Below are positions 49,396 to 58,540 of a stretch of 64,000 nt of DNA, piece after piece; the first letter of the stretch is position 1, and each line of letters starts with the position of its first letter. This stretch comes from Burkholderiaceae bacterium (GTDB taxonomy: Bacteria > Pseudomonadota > Gammaproteobacteria > Burkholderiales > Burkholderiaceae_E). Under the pieces are notes generated by a model. That model was not told the DNA's origin and did no database searches. It was given only the letters and a program-made list of their open reading frames with translations. The position numbers were made by a program, and so were the translations under genes. Location of the stretch: positions 1 through 64,000 of the forward strand of contig JAMLIN010000014.1 of assembly GCA_023954135.1 (NCBI GenBank), given 5' to 3'.

Positions 49396-50100
49396 TTATG
49401 TGCTGCGCGTGAGGCCGCCGTCGACCTTGATGTTCTGGCCGGTGATGTAGCCCGCGCCGTCCGACAGCAGGAAGGCGATGGTGGCGGCGATCTCCTCCGT
49501 CTTGCCGTAGCGCTTCATCGGCACGCTGTCGCGCCGCGCGTCGGTGGCGGGCAGGCTGTCGATCCAGCCGGGCAGGACGTTGTTCATGCGCACGTTCTTC
49601 GCGGCATGGGTGTCGGCGAAGATCCTGGTGAAGCTCGCCAGCCCGGCGCGGAACACCGCCGAGGTCGGGAACATCTCGGCGGGCTCGAACGCCCAGGCGG
49701 TGGAGATGTTGACGATGGCGCCGCCGCCCTGCGCGGCCATGATGGGCGCCACCAGCCGGATCGGCCGCACCGCGCTCAGGAAATAGACCTCCATGCCCTT
49801 GTGCCAGTCCTCGTCGGTGATGTCGAGGATCGGCGCGCGCGGGCCATGGCCGGCGGAGTTGACCAGGGCGTCGATACGCCCCCAGCGCTCCATCGCGCGG
49901 TCGACGAGTAGCTTCACATCGTCGCCCGACTGGTTCGAGCCGGTCACGCCGATGCCGCCGAGCTCCCTGGCCAGCGCTTCGCCCTTGCCGGACGAGGACA
50001 GCACGGCGATGCGGTAGCCGTCACTGGCCAGCCTGCGGGCCGCGGCGGCCCCCATGCCGGAACCGCCCGCGGTGATGAGTGCGACTCGTTCGATGGACAT
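49396..50100 (-). CDS. SDR-family protein lacking the usual catalytic Tyr-Lys
   Basis: Rossmann-fold short-chain dehydrogenase relative, 234 residues. The cofactor motif TAGGSGMGAAAAR (Ala replaces the usual second Gly), NSAG and the active-site Ser in VNISTAWAF are present. Where YxxxK is expected the sequence reads FPTSAVFRAGLASF, so Tyr and Lys are both absent. The C-terminus (GYITGQNIKVDGGL) is typical. It may be a divergent subfamily with a different mechanism or a non-catalytic role. Confidence 0.88.
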   Translation of the reverse strand: MSIERVALITAGGSGMGAAAARRLASDGYRIAVLSSSGKGEALARELGGIGVTGSNQSGDDVKLLVDRAMERWGRIDALVNSAGHGPRAPILDITDEDWHKGMEVYFLSAVRPIRLVAPIMAAQGGGAIVNISTAWAFEPAEMFPTSAVFRAGLASFTRIFADTHAAKNVRMNNVLPGWIDSLPATDARRDSVPMKRYGKTEEIAATIAFLLSDGAGYITGQNIKVDGGLTRST

Positions 50101-50143
50101 CGGATTCTCCCGTGCTCTGGCCGTATTTCGTATCGCGTGGGGG

Positions 50144-50899
50144 CTACGCCCGCTTCCAGCAGGTGACCAGCGACCGGCTCATCATCGGCCGCGCCCTGGT
50201 CATGAACCGGTACAGGCCGTGCAGCTCGCGGTTCTCGCCCGTCGTATCGGTCACCCGCGGCAGCTTGCGCGTCCTGAGCTTGGCCGCGAGCATGTTGAAC
50301 GCCCACAGCACGCCGTAGATCGGCAGCAGCGCCTTGCGCTTGATCTTGTCCCCCGTCGCTTCGACCAGGGAAGCACCGTGCTCCGCGAAGAGGTAGTGAA
50401 GCTGGGCGAGCGACAGCGGCGAGATGTGTCCCCTGTCGACGAGCCTGCCTCGGGGATGGCGGGAGAATCGCGGGTCGAACTGGAACATGGTGCCGGTGAA
50501 CAGGAACTCGAGGCGCGAGTACAGCGCCTGGACGTTCGGCATCGACACGATGATGTGGCCACCGGGCTTCACGACGCGGCACATCTCGCTGATGAACGAG
50601 TTGGGCTCGATCACATGCTCGACACCCTCGAGGCACACGACCACGTCGAAGGCGGCATCCTCGAAGGGAAGCGGCTGCTCCATGTTGACGTACGCGTAGT
50701 CGGGACGCTCGGAGTTGATGTCCGCCGAGGTGACATCGTGGCCCTGCTTGCGCAGGAAGTCGGAGACCATCCCGTTGCCGGCGGGCATGTCCAGGATCCT
50801 CAGCTTCTCGCCAGGAATCCGCAGCACGAGCTCGACCGCAATGGCCATGTAGTCCGTGAAGTTCGGAACATGGCTGAAATCCCTGGACAGCGACGCCAT
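50144..50899 (-). CDS. Class I SAM-dependent methyltransferase
   Basis: A 251-residue methyltransferase. Motif I is ILDMPAGNGMVSDFL, followed by the acidic end of strand 2 (VTSADIN), VVVCLEGVEHV and VVKPGGHIIVSMPN. The C-terminal part is basic, with a possible membrane-associated helix (LPIYGVLWAFNMLAAKL). The ATG at 50899 has GAGG about six bases upstream; an earlier start at 50947 is less likely. The substrate is unknown. The upstream 139-base gap to the DUF1501 gene shows no clear feature. Confidence 0.85.
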   Translation of the reverse strand: MASLSRDFSHVPNFTDYMAIAVELVLRIPGEKLRILDMPAGNGMVSDFLRKQGHDVTSADINSERPDYAYVNMEQPLPFEDAAFDVVVCLEGVEHVIEPNSFISEMCRVVKPGGHIIVSMPNVQALYSRLEFLFTGTMFQFDPRFSRHPRGRLVDRGHISPLSLAQLHYLFAEHGASLVEATGDKIKRKALLPIYGVLWAFNMLAAKLRTRKLPRVTDTTGENRELHGLYRFMTRARPMMSRSLVTCWKRA

Positions 50900-51038
50900 G
50901 GATGCCTCGATGAATTGGACCCGCAATTGTGGGGGATTCCAATCCAAACGGGAAATGGCGGGATCGGGCCGGCGGGGCGTTGCCGCGCCGAGCGCCTACG
51001 GCCGGCGGTCCGTGCCCATGGCCGGATGCAGAGCTACT

Positions 51039-52445
51039 TCAAGTCCGCATGAACCCCAGATCCCGGCTCCCGAAATTCCCGAGGCTCGGGAAGATGTCAT
51101 CGAGCTCGGATTCCGAGACCCCGAACCAGCGCGCCAGTGTGCCGCCGTACTGGTCGACCGACAGTTCCGGCAGCAGGCGGCCGTTGCCGACGTAGTCGTC
51201 GTTGTCCTGGGCGGTGCTCGGGAAGCGGCCGTAGATGTCGCCGCCGCGCACGGCGCCGCCGCTGATGAAATGGTGCGCGCCCCAGCCGTGGTCGGTGCCG
51301 TCGCCGTTGCTCGTCAGGGTCCTGCCGAAGTCCGACGCGGTGAACAGGGTGGCCTCGTTGGCGGCGTTCACCTGGGGGCTCGCCATGACCTGGTTGAAGT
51401 ACGCGAGGGCCTGGCTCAGCTGCGCCATCAGGTTCGCATGGGTGCCGGGCTGGTTGCTGTGGGTGTCGAAGCCGCCGAAGCTCACGAAGAAGACCTGCCG
51501 GCGCACGCCGAGCGCGGAGCGCGCGCCGATGATGCGGGCGACCGTCTGGAGCTGGCGGGCGACTCCGTTGGCCTGGCCGTTCGGCAGGGTGGGCACCGGA
51601 TCGACGGCATCGACCGGCAGCATCGACTCGTTGAGCAGCGCCTGCGCATCGAGCGAGCGACGGGTGACGCTCGCGTGCGATTCCTCCAGCAGGTTGGCAT
51701 GCGGACGGGTGAGGAAGTAGCGGAAGTCGGACGATCCGCGCGAGGATCCGAACAGCGAACCGTCGAGCCCGCCGATCGCGCTCGAGCCGTTGGCGTTGAC
51801 GCGGAACTGGACGGTGTTCTCGCCGGACACCCAGACGGCGTTGCCCGATGCCGAGATGCAGGTGAAGGTCCCGATCTGGTTCATGCTCGCGAGCAGGTCG
51901 CCCATGCGGCCGCCCCAGCCGTACTGCGCGCCTTCGGGCAGGTGGGTCTGCCAGGTGGACTGCTGGTCGTTGTGCGAGAAGAGGTTCGGCGGCAAGGGTA
52001 CGCTGCGGTCGCGGTACTCCGCGCGGGTCGTCGGCACGATCAGCGGGCCGACGTTGGCGATGATCGCGGTGTTGCCGGCGTCGAAGCTCGCCTTGGCGTC
52101 GATCATGCTCGGGTGCAGTGCGAAGCTGCGCCCGGCCTGGGGCGTCGCCGCGTTGATCGGAAGCAGGCCGTTGTCGCTGCCGGGCATGCCGAGGCGCATG
52201 CCGCCGGTGCGCATCCGGGTGTATTCGTCCCAGGACGACGGATCGGTGGCGACCACCATGTTGCCGCTGTCGTTGCCGCCGAACATGAACAGGCACACCA
52301 GGGCGCGATAGTCGCTCGCGCTCTGCGCCGCCGCCGATCCCATCGCCGCGAGGTTGAGGGCGAAGGGCGCAGCCGTTGGCACCAGCGCGCCGAGGAGCGA
52401 CGAGGTCCGCAGGAAGACGCGGCGCGATGCGTTGATCGATTTCAT
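51039..52445 (-). CDS. DUF1501 family exported protein (Tat signal)
   Basis: Function unknown; a 468-residue sulfatase-fold-related protein. The N-terminus SRRVFLRTSSLLGALVP is a twin-arginine signal. The body has family markers FMFGGNDSGNMVV, FSHNDQQSTWQT, FFVSFGGFDTHSNQ and TASDFGRTLTSNGDGTDHGWGAHHF. Exported folded by Tat, probably to the periplasm or surface. The gene lies 17 bases downstream of a DUF1800 gene, and the two families are usually found together. Confidence 0.92.
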   Translation of the reverse strand: MKSINASRRVFLRTSSLLGALVPTAAPFALNLAAMGSAAAQSASDYRALVCLFMFGGNDSGNMVVATDPSSWDEYTRMRTGGMRLGMPGSDNGLLPINAATPQAGRSFALHPSMIDAKASFDAGNTAIIANVGPLIVPTTRAEYRDRSVPLPPNLFSHNDQQSTWQTHLPEGAQYGWGGRMGDLLASMNQIGTFTCISASGNAVWVSGENTVQFRVNANGSSAIGGLDGSLFGSSRGSSDFRYFLTRPHANLLEESHASVTRRSLDAQALLNESMLPVDAVDPVPTLPNGQANGVARQLQTVARIIGARSALGVRRQVFFVSFGGFDTHSNQPGTHANLMAQLSQALAYFNQVMASPQVNAANEATLFTASDFGRTLTSNGDGTDHGWGAHHFISGGAVRGGDIYGRFPSTAQDNDDYVGNGRLLPELSVDQYGGTLARWFGVSESELDDIFPSLGNFGSRDLGFMRT

Positions 52446-52462
52446 GGCTCTTCTCTCCGGGC

Positions 52463-54184
52463 CTATTTCTGCGTCAGGTATTCGGCCGAGGCCAGGGTCA
52501 GGAACAGCGCCAGGCGGACCCGGTTCAGGCGGGCCTCCTCGACCTGCTGCGCATTGCTGCGGTTCAGGTTGACCGAGTCCACCGCTTCGATCAGCCGGAT
52601 GCGCATGTCGTTGCTCATCTGGCCATGCAGCAGCAGCAGGTTGACGCGCTGGACCAGCTCGGCCGGATCGGCCGCCAGCGGCACCCACTCGCGGTAGTAG
52701 TCCATCTGGACGTCGCGCGGGCTGCCGCTGCCGGCGCCGTTCTTGACCACGCTGCGCATCGTGTTCAGGTAGCCGGCGACCGAGGATTCGTCGGTGATCT
52801 GCATCTCCGGCGAGAGCAGTCCGGCCATTCCCGCGGGCGTATTCGGCGCTACGTAGCCGGGCCGGTAGAAGTTGAATACCGACGGCGAGTAGAAGATCGC
52901 CTGCCCGAGGCTGCTTGCCGGGTCGGTGGTCCGGCCGATCTTGTACATGTCGGATTTCGACTGGGCTCTCGATGCGCGGGCCCAGTTGGTCAGCCGCAGG
53001 ATCGGTTCGCGGATCTTTCCCCACCCCGGCTGCAGGGCGACGGCCTGGTCGCGAGCTTCCGGGTCGTAGAGGATGGCGCGCACCACGGCGGCGAGGTCGC
53101 CGCGCTCGCCATGGCCGTTGTCGTTGAACACGGTGGCCACGCGCGCGATGTAGGCCGGGCTCGGATTGCTGGTGACAAGGCGCTGGATCAGCTGCTTGCC
53201 GATGAAGGGGCCCACGTTCGGATGCCCCGCGATCACGTCGAGCGCCGCCCTGACCTCGTAGAGGACGTCATCGCTGCCGGCGGGAAGCGTCGCGCCGAGG
53301 AAGCGCTTCTCGGCCATGGAGTGGTACTGGGGGTAGCCCTGCATCGGCAGGATTTCCTTTCGGTTCGCCGACTCCCAGCCCATGAACCGGCCGCGGGAAG
53401 TGTCGCCGCCGCCCCAGCTCAGGCCGGTGAATACCTTGGCCAGCCCGGTCACGTCGTCGTTGGTATAGGTCTCCACCGGAACGCCCTGGGGATCGAGGAC
53501 CGGGGTGCCGTCGATCGCGAGCTCGACCACGCCGATCGAGAACAGCTGCAACACTTCCCGGGCGTAGTTCTCGTCCGCGGTGCGGTTGGTCGCGGGGTCT
53601 TCCTTCTGGTTGCCGATATGGGTCAGGTAGATGCCCATCATCGGATGCAGGGTGACCTCTTCGAGCAACGTCCGGTAGTTGCCGAAGGCATTGCGGTTGA
53701 GCATGTCGAGATAGCTCGCCACGCCCAGCGGATAGCGGGAGACGTCGCCGTCGTTCATCGAGATGACGAAGATCTGCGACAGCGCGAAGGCGACGCGGTG
53801 CCGCAACTGGGCTCTGGCGTCGATGGCCTCGCGCCAGAAGCTGTCCTGGACCCAGTCGCGTTCCGGTTGCTCCTTCTCCGGATCGAGCATGACGCGCCTG
53901 TCCAGCATCTGCACATGCGAGGCATAGCCGCGGTTCATCTGGTCGAGCATCCAGGCGTCGAAGCCGGCCGACTTCAGCCGGTTGATCTCGTCGAGAGTCG
54001 GGCCGAAGGTCGCCTGCGCGAGGAACCGGGAGGCATCGGCATCGTCCTGCGGACTGGCCGTCGGGGGGGCGATGTCATAGATGAAGGACTTGGTCTCGCC
54101 GGCGCTGCCGCCACCACCGCCGCCGCAGGCCGCGAGTACCGCCACTACTACTGCACTCGCGAACCAGCGCGAGCTTCGCATCAT
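52463..54184 (-). CDS. DUF1800 family lipoprotein
   Basis: Function unknown, 573 residues. The N-terminus is a lipoprotein signal with lipobox VLAACGGGGGG. The mature part carries DUF1800 signatures: ASRFLAQATFGPTLDEINRL, ENYAREVLQLFSIGVVEL, GLAKVFTGLSWGG and GKQLIQRLVTSNPSPAYI. The ATG at 54184 has GGTGAT at suitable spacing; a GTG at 54196 is the alternative. It is the first gene of the pair with DUF1501. Confidence 0.92.
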   Translation of the reverse strand: MMRSSRWFASAVVVAVLAACGGGGGGSAGETKSFIYDIAPPTASPQDDADASRFLAQATFGPTLDEINRLKSAGFDAWMLDQMNRGYASHVQMLDRRVMLDPEKEQPERDWVQDSFWREAIDARAQLRHRVAFALSQIFVISMNDGDVSRYPLGVASYLDMLNRNAFGNYRTLLEEVTLHPMMGIYLTHIGNQKEDPATNRTADENYAREVLQLFSIGVVELAIDGTPVLDPQGVPVETYTNDDVTGLAKVFTGLSWGGGDTSRGRFMGWESANRKEILPMQGYPQYHSMAEKRFLGATLPAGSDDVLYEVRAALDVIAGHPNVGPFIGKQLIQRLVTSNPSPAYIARVATVFNDNGHGERGDLAAVVRAILYDPEARDQAVALQPGWGKIREPILRLTNWARASRAQSKSDMYKIGRTTDPASSLGQAIFYSPSVFNFYRPGYVAPNTPAGMAGLLSPEMQITDESSVAGYLNTMRSVVKNGAGSGSPRDVQMDYYREWVPLAADPAELVQRVNLLLLHGQMSNDMRIRLIEAVDSVNLNRSNAQQVEEARLNRVRLALFLTLASAEYLTQK

Positions 54185-54214
54185 GATACGGATCACCGCA
54201 GTCTCCGCGCCAAA

Positions 54215-54256
54215 GCGTGAAATAGGTCACGCGAAGCGTAGGTATTCGACGCTTCG
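54215..54256. promoter_or_regulatory. Overlapping inverted repeats upstream of the DUF1800 gene
   Basis: GCGTGA (54215-54220) pairs with TCACGC (54227-54232). CGAAGCGT (54232-54239) pairs perfectly with ACGCTTCG (54249-54256). They lie 30-70 bases upstream of the DUF1800 start and may be regulator-binding sites or hairpins in the leader. Confidence 0.4.
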
Positions 54257-54326
54257 GGCGCAGGCCGATCCCGATCGGCGGCGCGGCGGCGGCGATGGGC
54301 GGAGGGCGGACGGGGGCGGGCGGCCG

Positions 54327-54348
54327 CCGGCGCCCCGCAGGGCGCCGG
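54327..54348 (-). terminator. GC hairpin after the cyclase-family gene
   Basis: Perfect 9-bp stem CCGGCGCCC/GGGCGCCGG with a four-base loop, starting 12 bases beyond the cyclase-family stop. There is no T-tract, so it may be a pause or attenuating hairpin instead of a true intrinsic terminator. Confidence 0.5.
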
Positions 54349-54360
54349 TGATCGGGTTCT

Positions 54361-55404
54361 CTAGACGGTGGCGATGGCCGAGACGGGGGATCCTACGGCG
54401 CCGGGCAGGCGCAGCGGCGGCGCGGTCAGCAGGAAGCGGTTGCGCTTGTGCGCGCGCAGCCATTGCGCCAGCTCGCCGAGATACCAGATCTCGCCCAGGG
54501 GGACGCCGAGCTTGAAGAGGCAATGCTCGTGCAGCGGCAGCGTGGCGCAGCGCCCGGCGGGCTTCGTGCCGCCATGATGCTCGACCGCGTAGTTGTCGGC
54601 GATCAGGGCCGCCACCCCGCTGTCGGTGATCCACTGCAGCAGCGCCGGATCGCGGCCATCGAGCGCGGCGCAGGCGGTATGAACGAGCACCGGGTCGGGG
54701 TCGCCGCCCCATTCGAGCAGGCGGGTCGCGAAGCCGGTGTGCAGCAGGACCATGTCGCCGGGCTCCACGACGACGCCGTCGGCCTTCATGACCTGCTGGA
54801 GCTTGTCGTAGCCCACCAGGGTGCGATCGTCGCCGAAATGCGCGCGCAGGTCGATCAGCACGCCGCGTCCCTGGATGCCGTGGGTGGCGAAGTTCTCCAC
54901 CCCGAGCGACTTGACGCCACTGCGCATCGCCTCGCCGCTGCCTTCCTCGCGCGGCAGCTCCACGCCGCCCCGGAAGCCGTTGTAGAACACCGGTTCGGGC
55001 CGGCCGTCGCCGTTGGCGTCGAACAGGCTCCCGACGTGCGCGAAGCTGTCCCACTGGGTGGAGTACTGCAGGTGGATGACGGCGACGTCGTCGTTGATCA
55101 CGTCGGTCGCATCGGGGTCGACGCGGCCGACCTCGAACATCCAGCGCGGCACGCCTTCCTGGTGTGTCGGGCGCAGGCGCGGCGGATGCCGGCGCGGGTT
55201 CAGCGTGTTGCCGCCGGGGTAGTCGAGCGGCAGGCTCAGGCAGAAGGTCCTGCCTTCGCGCACCTCGGCCACGCCCTGCCGGACCTTGTTCGCATCGATG
55301 AGATTGAGGCGTCCCAGCTGGTCATCGGGGCCGAAGTCCCCCCAGGTGGAACCTTCGGGTCGATTGACCCAGCGCGGATTGGCCGGAGCCGGCGTGCTTG
55401 CCAT
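54361..55404 (-). CDS. Cyclase family protein (kynurenine formamidase-like)
   Basis: Metal-dependent hydrolase of the PF04199 cyclase group, 347 residues. The metal-binding region reads YSTQWDSFAHVGSLFD where kynurenine formamidases have HxGTHxD, followed by GRGVLIDLRAHFGDD, EPGDMVLLHTGFATRLLEW and HEHCLFKLGVPLGEIW. The length and the DSFAH variant place it among the longer, poorly characterised members; the substrate is unknown. The ATG at 55404 was chosen by similarity at the N-terminus. Confidence 0.88.
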   Translation of the reverse strand: MASTPAPANPRWVNRPEGSTWGDFGPDDQLGRLNLIDANKVRQGVAEVREGRTFCLSLPLDYPGGNTLNPRRHPPRLRPTHQEGVPRWMFEVGRVDPDATDVINDDVAVIHLQYSTQWDSFAHVGSLFDANGDGRPEPVFYNGFRGGVELPREEGSGEAMRSGVKSLGVENFATHGIQGRGVLIDLRAHFGDDRTLVGYDKLQQVMKADGVVVEPGDMVLLHTGFATRLLEWGGDPDPVLVHTACAALDGRDPALLQWITDSGVAALIADNYAVEHHGGTKPAGRCATLPLHEHCLFKLGVPLGEIWYLGELAQWLRAHKRNRFLLTAPPLRLPGAVGSPVSAIATV

Positions 55405-55543
55405 GTTGCTTGTCTCCTTGTCGCGGGCCGGTCGGCGCGCGAATCGTGGTGGATGGGAATCATGCGGCGGGGACGGCACGGCCGATGGCCCCGCTCGACG
55501 CGCCCCGCCCCGAGGGGCAGGGCATCGCCTGCCGTCGCGGTGC

Positions 55544-56242
55544 TCAGCCGGCGGGTTCGGCGACGTAGATCTCGACCCGGCGGTTGCGGGCCCGGCCGGC
55601 CGCCGACGTATTGTCGGCGATCGGCTCGTAGGAGCCGCGTCCGTCGATGTCGATGCGTCGGGCGTCGACGCCGCGCGAGACGAGATAGTCGCGCGTGCTC
55701 GAGGCGCGGCGCACCGACAGCGGATCGTTGATGGCGTCGGTGCCGGTGTTGTCGGTATGGCCGATGATCGACACATGCGTGGCCGGGTTCTCGTTCAGCG
55801 TCTGCGCGAAGCGATCGAGCACCGGCTTGAGCGAGGAATTGATCGTCGCGCTGTTGGTGGCGAAGGACACGTCGCTCGGAACCTCGAGGCGCAGCCGGTT
55901 GTCGGCCGTCTGGGTGACGCCGATGCCGGTGCCCTGGGTGGCCTGCTCCATGGCCTGGCGCTGCTGCTCCATGTGCCTGGACCAGACATAGCCGCCGAGG
56001 GCGCCGGCGGCCGCGCCGACCATGGCGCCGCCCCGGGTGCCGCGGCCGGTGCCCGAGACCGCGCCGCCGAGGACCGCGCCCGCGACAGTGCCGATGCCGG
56101 CGCCGGCGGCGGTGCCTTTCTGAGTTTCGGACATGCCGGCGCAGCCGGCCAGCGCGAGGGCGCCTGCCAGCAGGGCTGCCGTGGGCAGCGCCAGCGGCCG
56201 GCGCGCGAGGACGGCTTCGGATCGAGGATTCTTGTCTGTCAT
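55544..56242 (-). CDS. OmpA-family outer-membrane lipoprotein (YiaD-like)
   Basis: A 232-residue lipoprotein with lipobox LALAGC. A Gly/Ala-rich glycine-zipper segment follows (GAGIGTVAGAVLGGAVSG, GAMVGAAAGALGG). The peptidoglycan-binding OmpA domain has the characteristic SIIGHTDNTGTDAIN and RVEIYV motifs. This architecture matches YiaD-type proteins, which tether the outer membrane to peptidoglycan. It is divergent from the acetyltransferase gene. Confidence 0.92.
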   Translation of the reverse strand: MTDKNPRSEAVLARRPLALPTAALLAGALALAGCAGMSETQKGTAAGAGIGTVAGAVLGGAVSGTGRGTRGGAMVGAAAGALGGYVWSRHMEQQRQAMEQATQGTGIGVTQTADNRLRLEVPSDVSFATNSATINSSLKPVLDRFAQTLNENPATHVSIIGHTDNTGTDAINDPLSVRRASSTRDYLVSRGVDARRIDIDGRGSYEPIADNTSAAGRARNRRVEIYVAEPAG

Positions 56243-56327
56243 GGATTCACTCCTTGTTGCCCCGTCGGGGATACGTCGGCGGGATGCGGATATTATCCTT
56301 GCTCGATCATGTCGGGAAAACGGGATC

Positions 56328-56792
56328 ATGAGCGAGCGACAGGACATCGACTGCCTTGTGTTGCGACCGGGCGACCGCGCCGCCTGGGAGCCGCTTTTCA
56401 AGGGCTACCAGGATTTCTACCGGATTTCGCTGGACGATACGGTCGTCGACACCACCTGGCGGCGCTTCCATGATCCGGCCGAGCCGGTGTTCGCGGCAGG
56501 CGCCTTCGGCGACGACGGCCGCTTGCTCGGCATCGTCCACTACATATTCCACCGCTCGACCTGGATGATCGGACCGACCTGCTATCTGCAGGATCTCTTC
56601 ACCGTTCCCGAGGCCCGCGGTCGGGGCGTTGGCCGCCGCCTGATCGAGTTCGTCTACGCGCGCGCCGCCGAGGCCGGTGCGGGCCGCGTGTACTGGCTCA
56701 CCCACGAGAGCAATGCGCCGGGCCGGATGCTCTATGATCGCGTCGCCGAGAACGCCGGCTTCATCCAGTACCGCAAGAACCTCGAGAACTGA
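56328..56792 (+). CDS. GNAT family N-acetyltransferase
   Basis: A 154-residue acetyltransferase. The acetyl-CoA-binding motif is VPEARGRGVGRRLIEF, followed by VYWLTHESNAPGRMLYDRV, a pattern seen in members that act on small molecules. The ATG at 56328 is followed by the expected first strand (LVLRPGDRAAWEPLF). It precedes the thioesterase gene by seven bases, so the two are likely co-transcribed. The substrate is unknown. Confidence 0.92.
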   Translation: MSERQDIDCLVLRPGDRAAWEPLFKGYQDFYRISLDDTVVDTTWRRFHDPAEPVFAAGAFGDDGRLLGIVHYIFHRSTWMIGPTCYLQDLFTVPEARGRGVGRRLIEFVYARAAEAGAGRVYWLTHESNAPGRMLYDRVAENAGFIQYRKNLEN

Positions 56793-56799
56793 AGAACCG

Positions 56800-57204
56800 A
56801 TGCAGAACAACCCGAACGATGCGCTCCTGCAGGCGCTCGGCGGCATGGAGATCGATTCGATCGATGCCGAAGCCGGCGTCGCCCGTCTCCATTTCAATGT
56901 GCTGCCGAGCTTCTGCCATTCCGGGGGGCGGATCGCCCAGGGCGGATTCGTGACCGCCTGGCTCGATTCGGCGATGGCGCATGCGCTCATCCATCACACC
57001 GGGCGCAAGTCGAACGTCGCGAGCCTGGAGATCAAGGTGAGCTTCCTCGAGCAGGTCGGCCCGGGACGGGTGCTTGCCGAGGGGCGCATCCGCCGGCTCG
57101 GCCGGCGGGTGGTGTTCCTGGAGGGGAGCCTATTCTCGGAGGACGGCAGCCGCCTGCTCGCGACGGCGACGTCCACCGGCATGCTCGTGCCGACGTCGGC
57201 CTGA
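56800..57204 (+). CDS. PaaI-type hotdog thioesterase
   Basis: Acyl-CoA thioesterase of 134 residues. The motif FCHSGGRIAQGGFVTAWLDSAMAHAL contains the conserved HxGG-like turn and the catalytic Asp of the PaaI group, followed by SLEIKVSFLEQVGPG. It acts on CoA thioesters in the cytosol; the substrate is not predictable. It converges on serA with 16 bases between stops. Confidence 0.9.
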   Translation: MQNNPNDALLQALGGMEIDSIDAEAGVARLHFNVLPSFCHSGGRIAQGGFVTAWLDSAMAHALIHHTGRKSNVASLEIKVSFLEQVGPGRVLAEGRIRRLGRRVVFLEGSLFSEDGSRLLATATSTGMLVPTSA

Positions 57205-57220
57205 TCCGGCTGCGCGCGAA

Positions 57221-58405
57221 TCAGGCGGGCAGCGGCAGATAACGTACGCGCAGCACCCCGTCGATGGCGCGCAGGCGCTCGACCACGGAGTCGGGAACCG
57301 GCTGGTTCGAGTCGACGATCGTGTAGGCGATGTCGCCGCGCGACTTGTTCAGCATCTCGTCGATGTTGAGCCCGGCCTCGGCCATCGCGGTCGAGATCTG
57401 GCCGAGCATGTTCGGGACATTGGCGTTGACGATGCCCAGGCGCCATGAACTGCTGCGCGGCATCACCGCGAGCGGGAAGTTCACCGAATTGCGCACGTTG
57501 CCGTTCTCGAGATAGTCGCGCAACTGCTCGGCGACCATGCTCGCGCAGTTGTCCTCGGCCTCGGTCGTCGAGGCGCCGAGATGGGGCAGGGCCACCGTGC
57601 GGGGATGGCCATGGATCGTCCGGTTCGGGAAGTCGCAGACATAGCGGGCGAGCTGGCCGCTGTCGAGCGCGCCGACGGCCGCGGCGTCGTCGACGATGCC
57701 TTCGCGGGAGAAGTTCATGAGCACCGAGCCGCGGCGCATCAGCTCGATGTTGCGGGCGTCGATCAGGTGGCGGGTCGACTCGAGCAGAGGGACATGGACG
57801 GAGACGAACTCGGATGCCTTGAGCAGCTCCGCGACCGAGCCGGCGCGGCGCACCTGCGAGGACAGGCTCCAGGCGGCGTCGACCGTGATCTCCGGGTCGT
57901 AGCCGATGACGTCCATGCCGAGCTCGATCGCCGACTGGGCGACCAGGGCGCCGATCCGGCCCAGGCCGATCACCCCGAGGGTGCGGCCGGTCAGCTCGTA
58001 GCCGGAGAAGCGCTTCTTGCCGTCCTCGACACGGCGCTCGAGATCCGGATCGGTGGCGTCGAGCTCGCGCACGAAGCCCAGGGCCTCGGGCAGGTTGCGG
58101 CTCGCCATCAGCATGGCGGCGATGACGAGCTCCTTGACCGCGTTCGCATTGGCTCCGGGCGCATTGAACACCGGCACGCCGCGCCGGCTCAGGCCGCCGA
58201 CCGGGATGTTGTTGGTGCCGGCGCCGGCCCGGCCGATCGCGAGCACGCTCTCGGGGATCGTCATCGAGTGCATGTCGGCCGAGCGCACGAGGACGGCGTC
58301 CGGCGTCTCGATGTCCTTGCCGACCTGGTAGATGTCGGACGGCAGCCGCTCGAGACCGAACGGCGAGATCTGGTTGAGGACCAGCACCCGGAAGGCGCGT
58401 GTCAT
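57221..58405 (-). CDS. serA: D-3-phosphoglycerate dehydrogenase SerA
   Basis: First committed step of serine synthesis, 394 residues. The NAD-binding motif is GVIGLGRIGALVAQSA. Catalytic residues lie in NFSREGIVDD (Arg) and ALPHLGAST (His). A C-terminal ACT domain follows (IVNANVPNMLGQISTAMAEAGLNI), the usual serine-sensing regulatory part. The ATG at 58405 has AAGGGG about eight bases upstream. It lies downstream of serC across 206 bases that include a hairpin. Confidence 0.95.
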   Translation of the reverse strand: MTRAFRVLVLNQISPFGLERLPSDIYQVGKDIETPDAVLVRSADMHSMTIPESVLAIGRAGAGTNNIPVGGLSRRGVPVFNAPGANANAVKELVIAAMLMASRNLPEALGFVRELDATDPDLERRVEDGKKRFSGYELTGRTLGVIGLGRIGALVAQSAIELGMDVIGYDPEITVDAAWSLSSQVRRAGSVAELLKASEFVSVHVPLLESTRHLIDARNIELMRRGSVLMNFSREGIVDDAAAVGALDSGQLARYVCDFPNRTIHGHPRTVALPHLGASTTEAEDNCASMVAEQLRDYLENGNVRNSVNFPLAVMPRSSSWRLGIVNANVPNMLGQISTAMAEAGLNIDEMLNKSRGDIAYTIVDSNQPVPDSVVERLRAIDGVLRVRYLPLPA

Positions 58406-58522
58406 ATGTCGTTCCCCTTGTGCTCTTTCCGTTGCGCCGTTCGCGGTTTCCAGAACCCGTGATTGAACCGGACGCGCCCGAGCGGTGCGCCAGGGTGGTT
58501 CCGATCGAGGCGCAAAGCGCAG

Positions 58523-58540
58523 CCATGTCGGGTGACATGG
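58523..58540. promoter_or_regulatory. Hairpin in the serC-serA gap
   Basis: CCATGTC-GGGT-GACATGG, a perfect 7-bp stem with a four-base loop, about 120 bases upstream of serA. No T-tract follows, so it is more likely a binding site or leader structure than a terminator. Confidence 0.4.
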
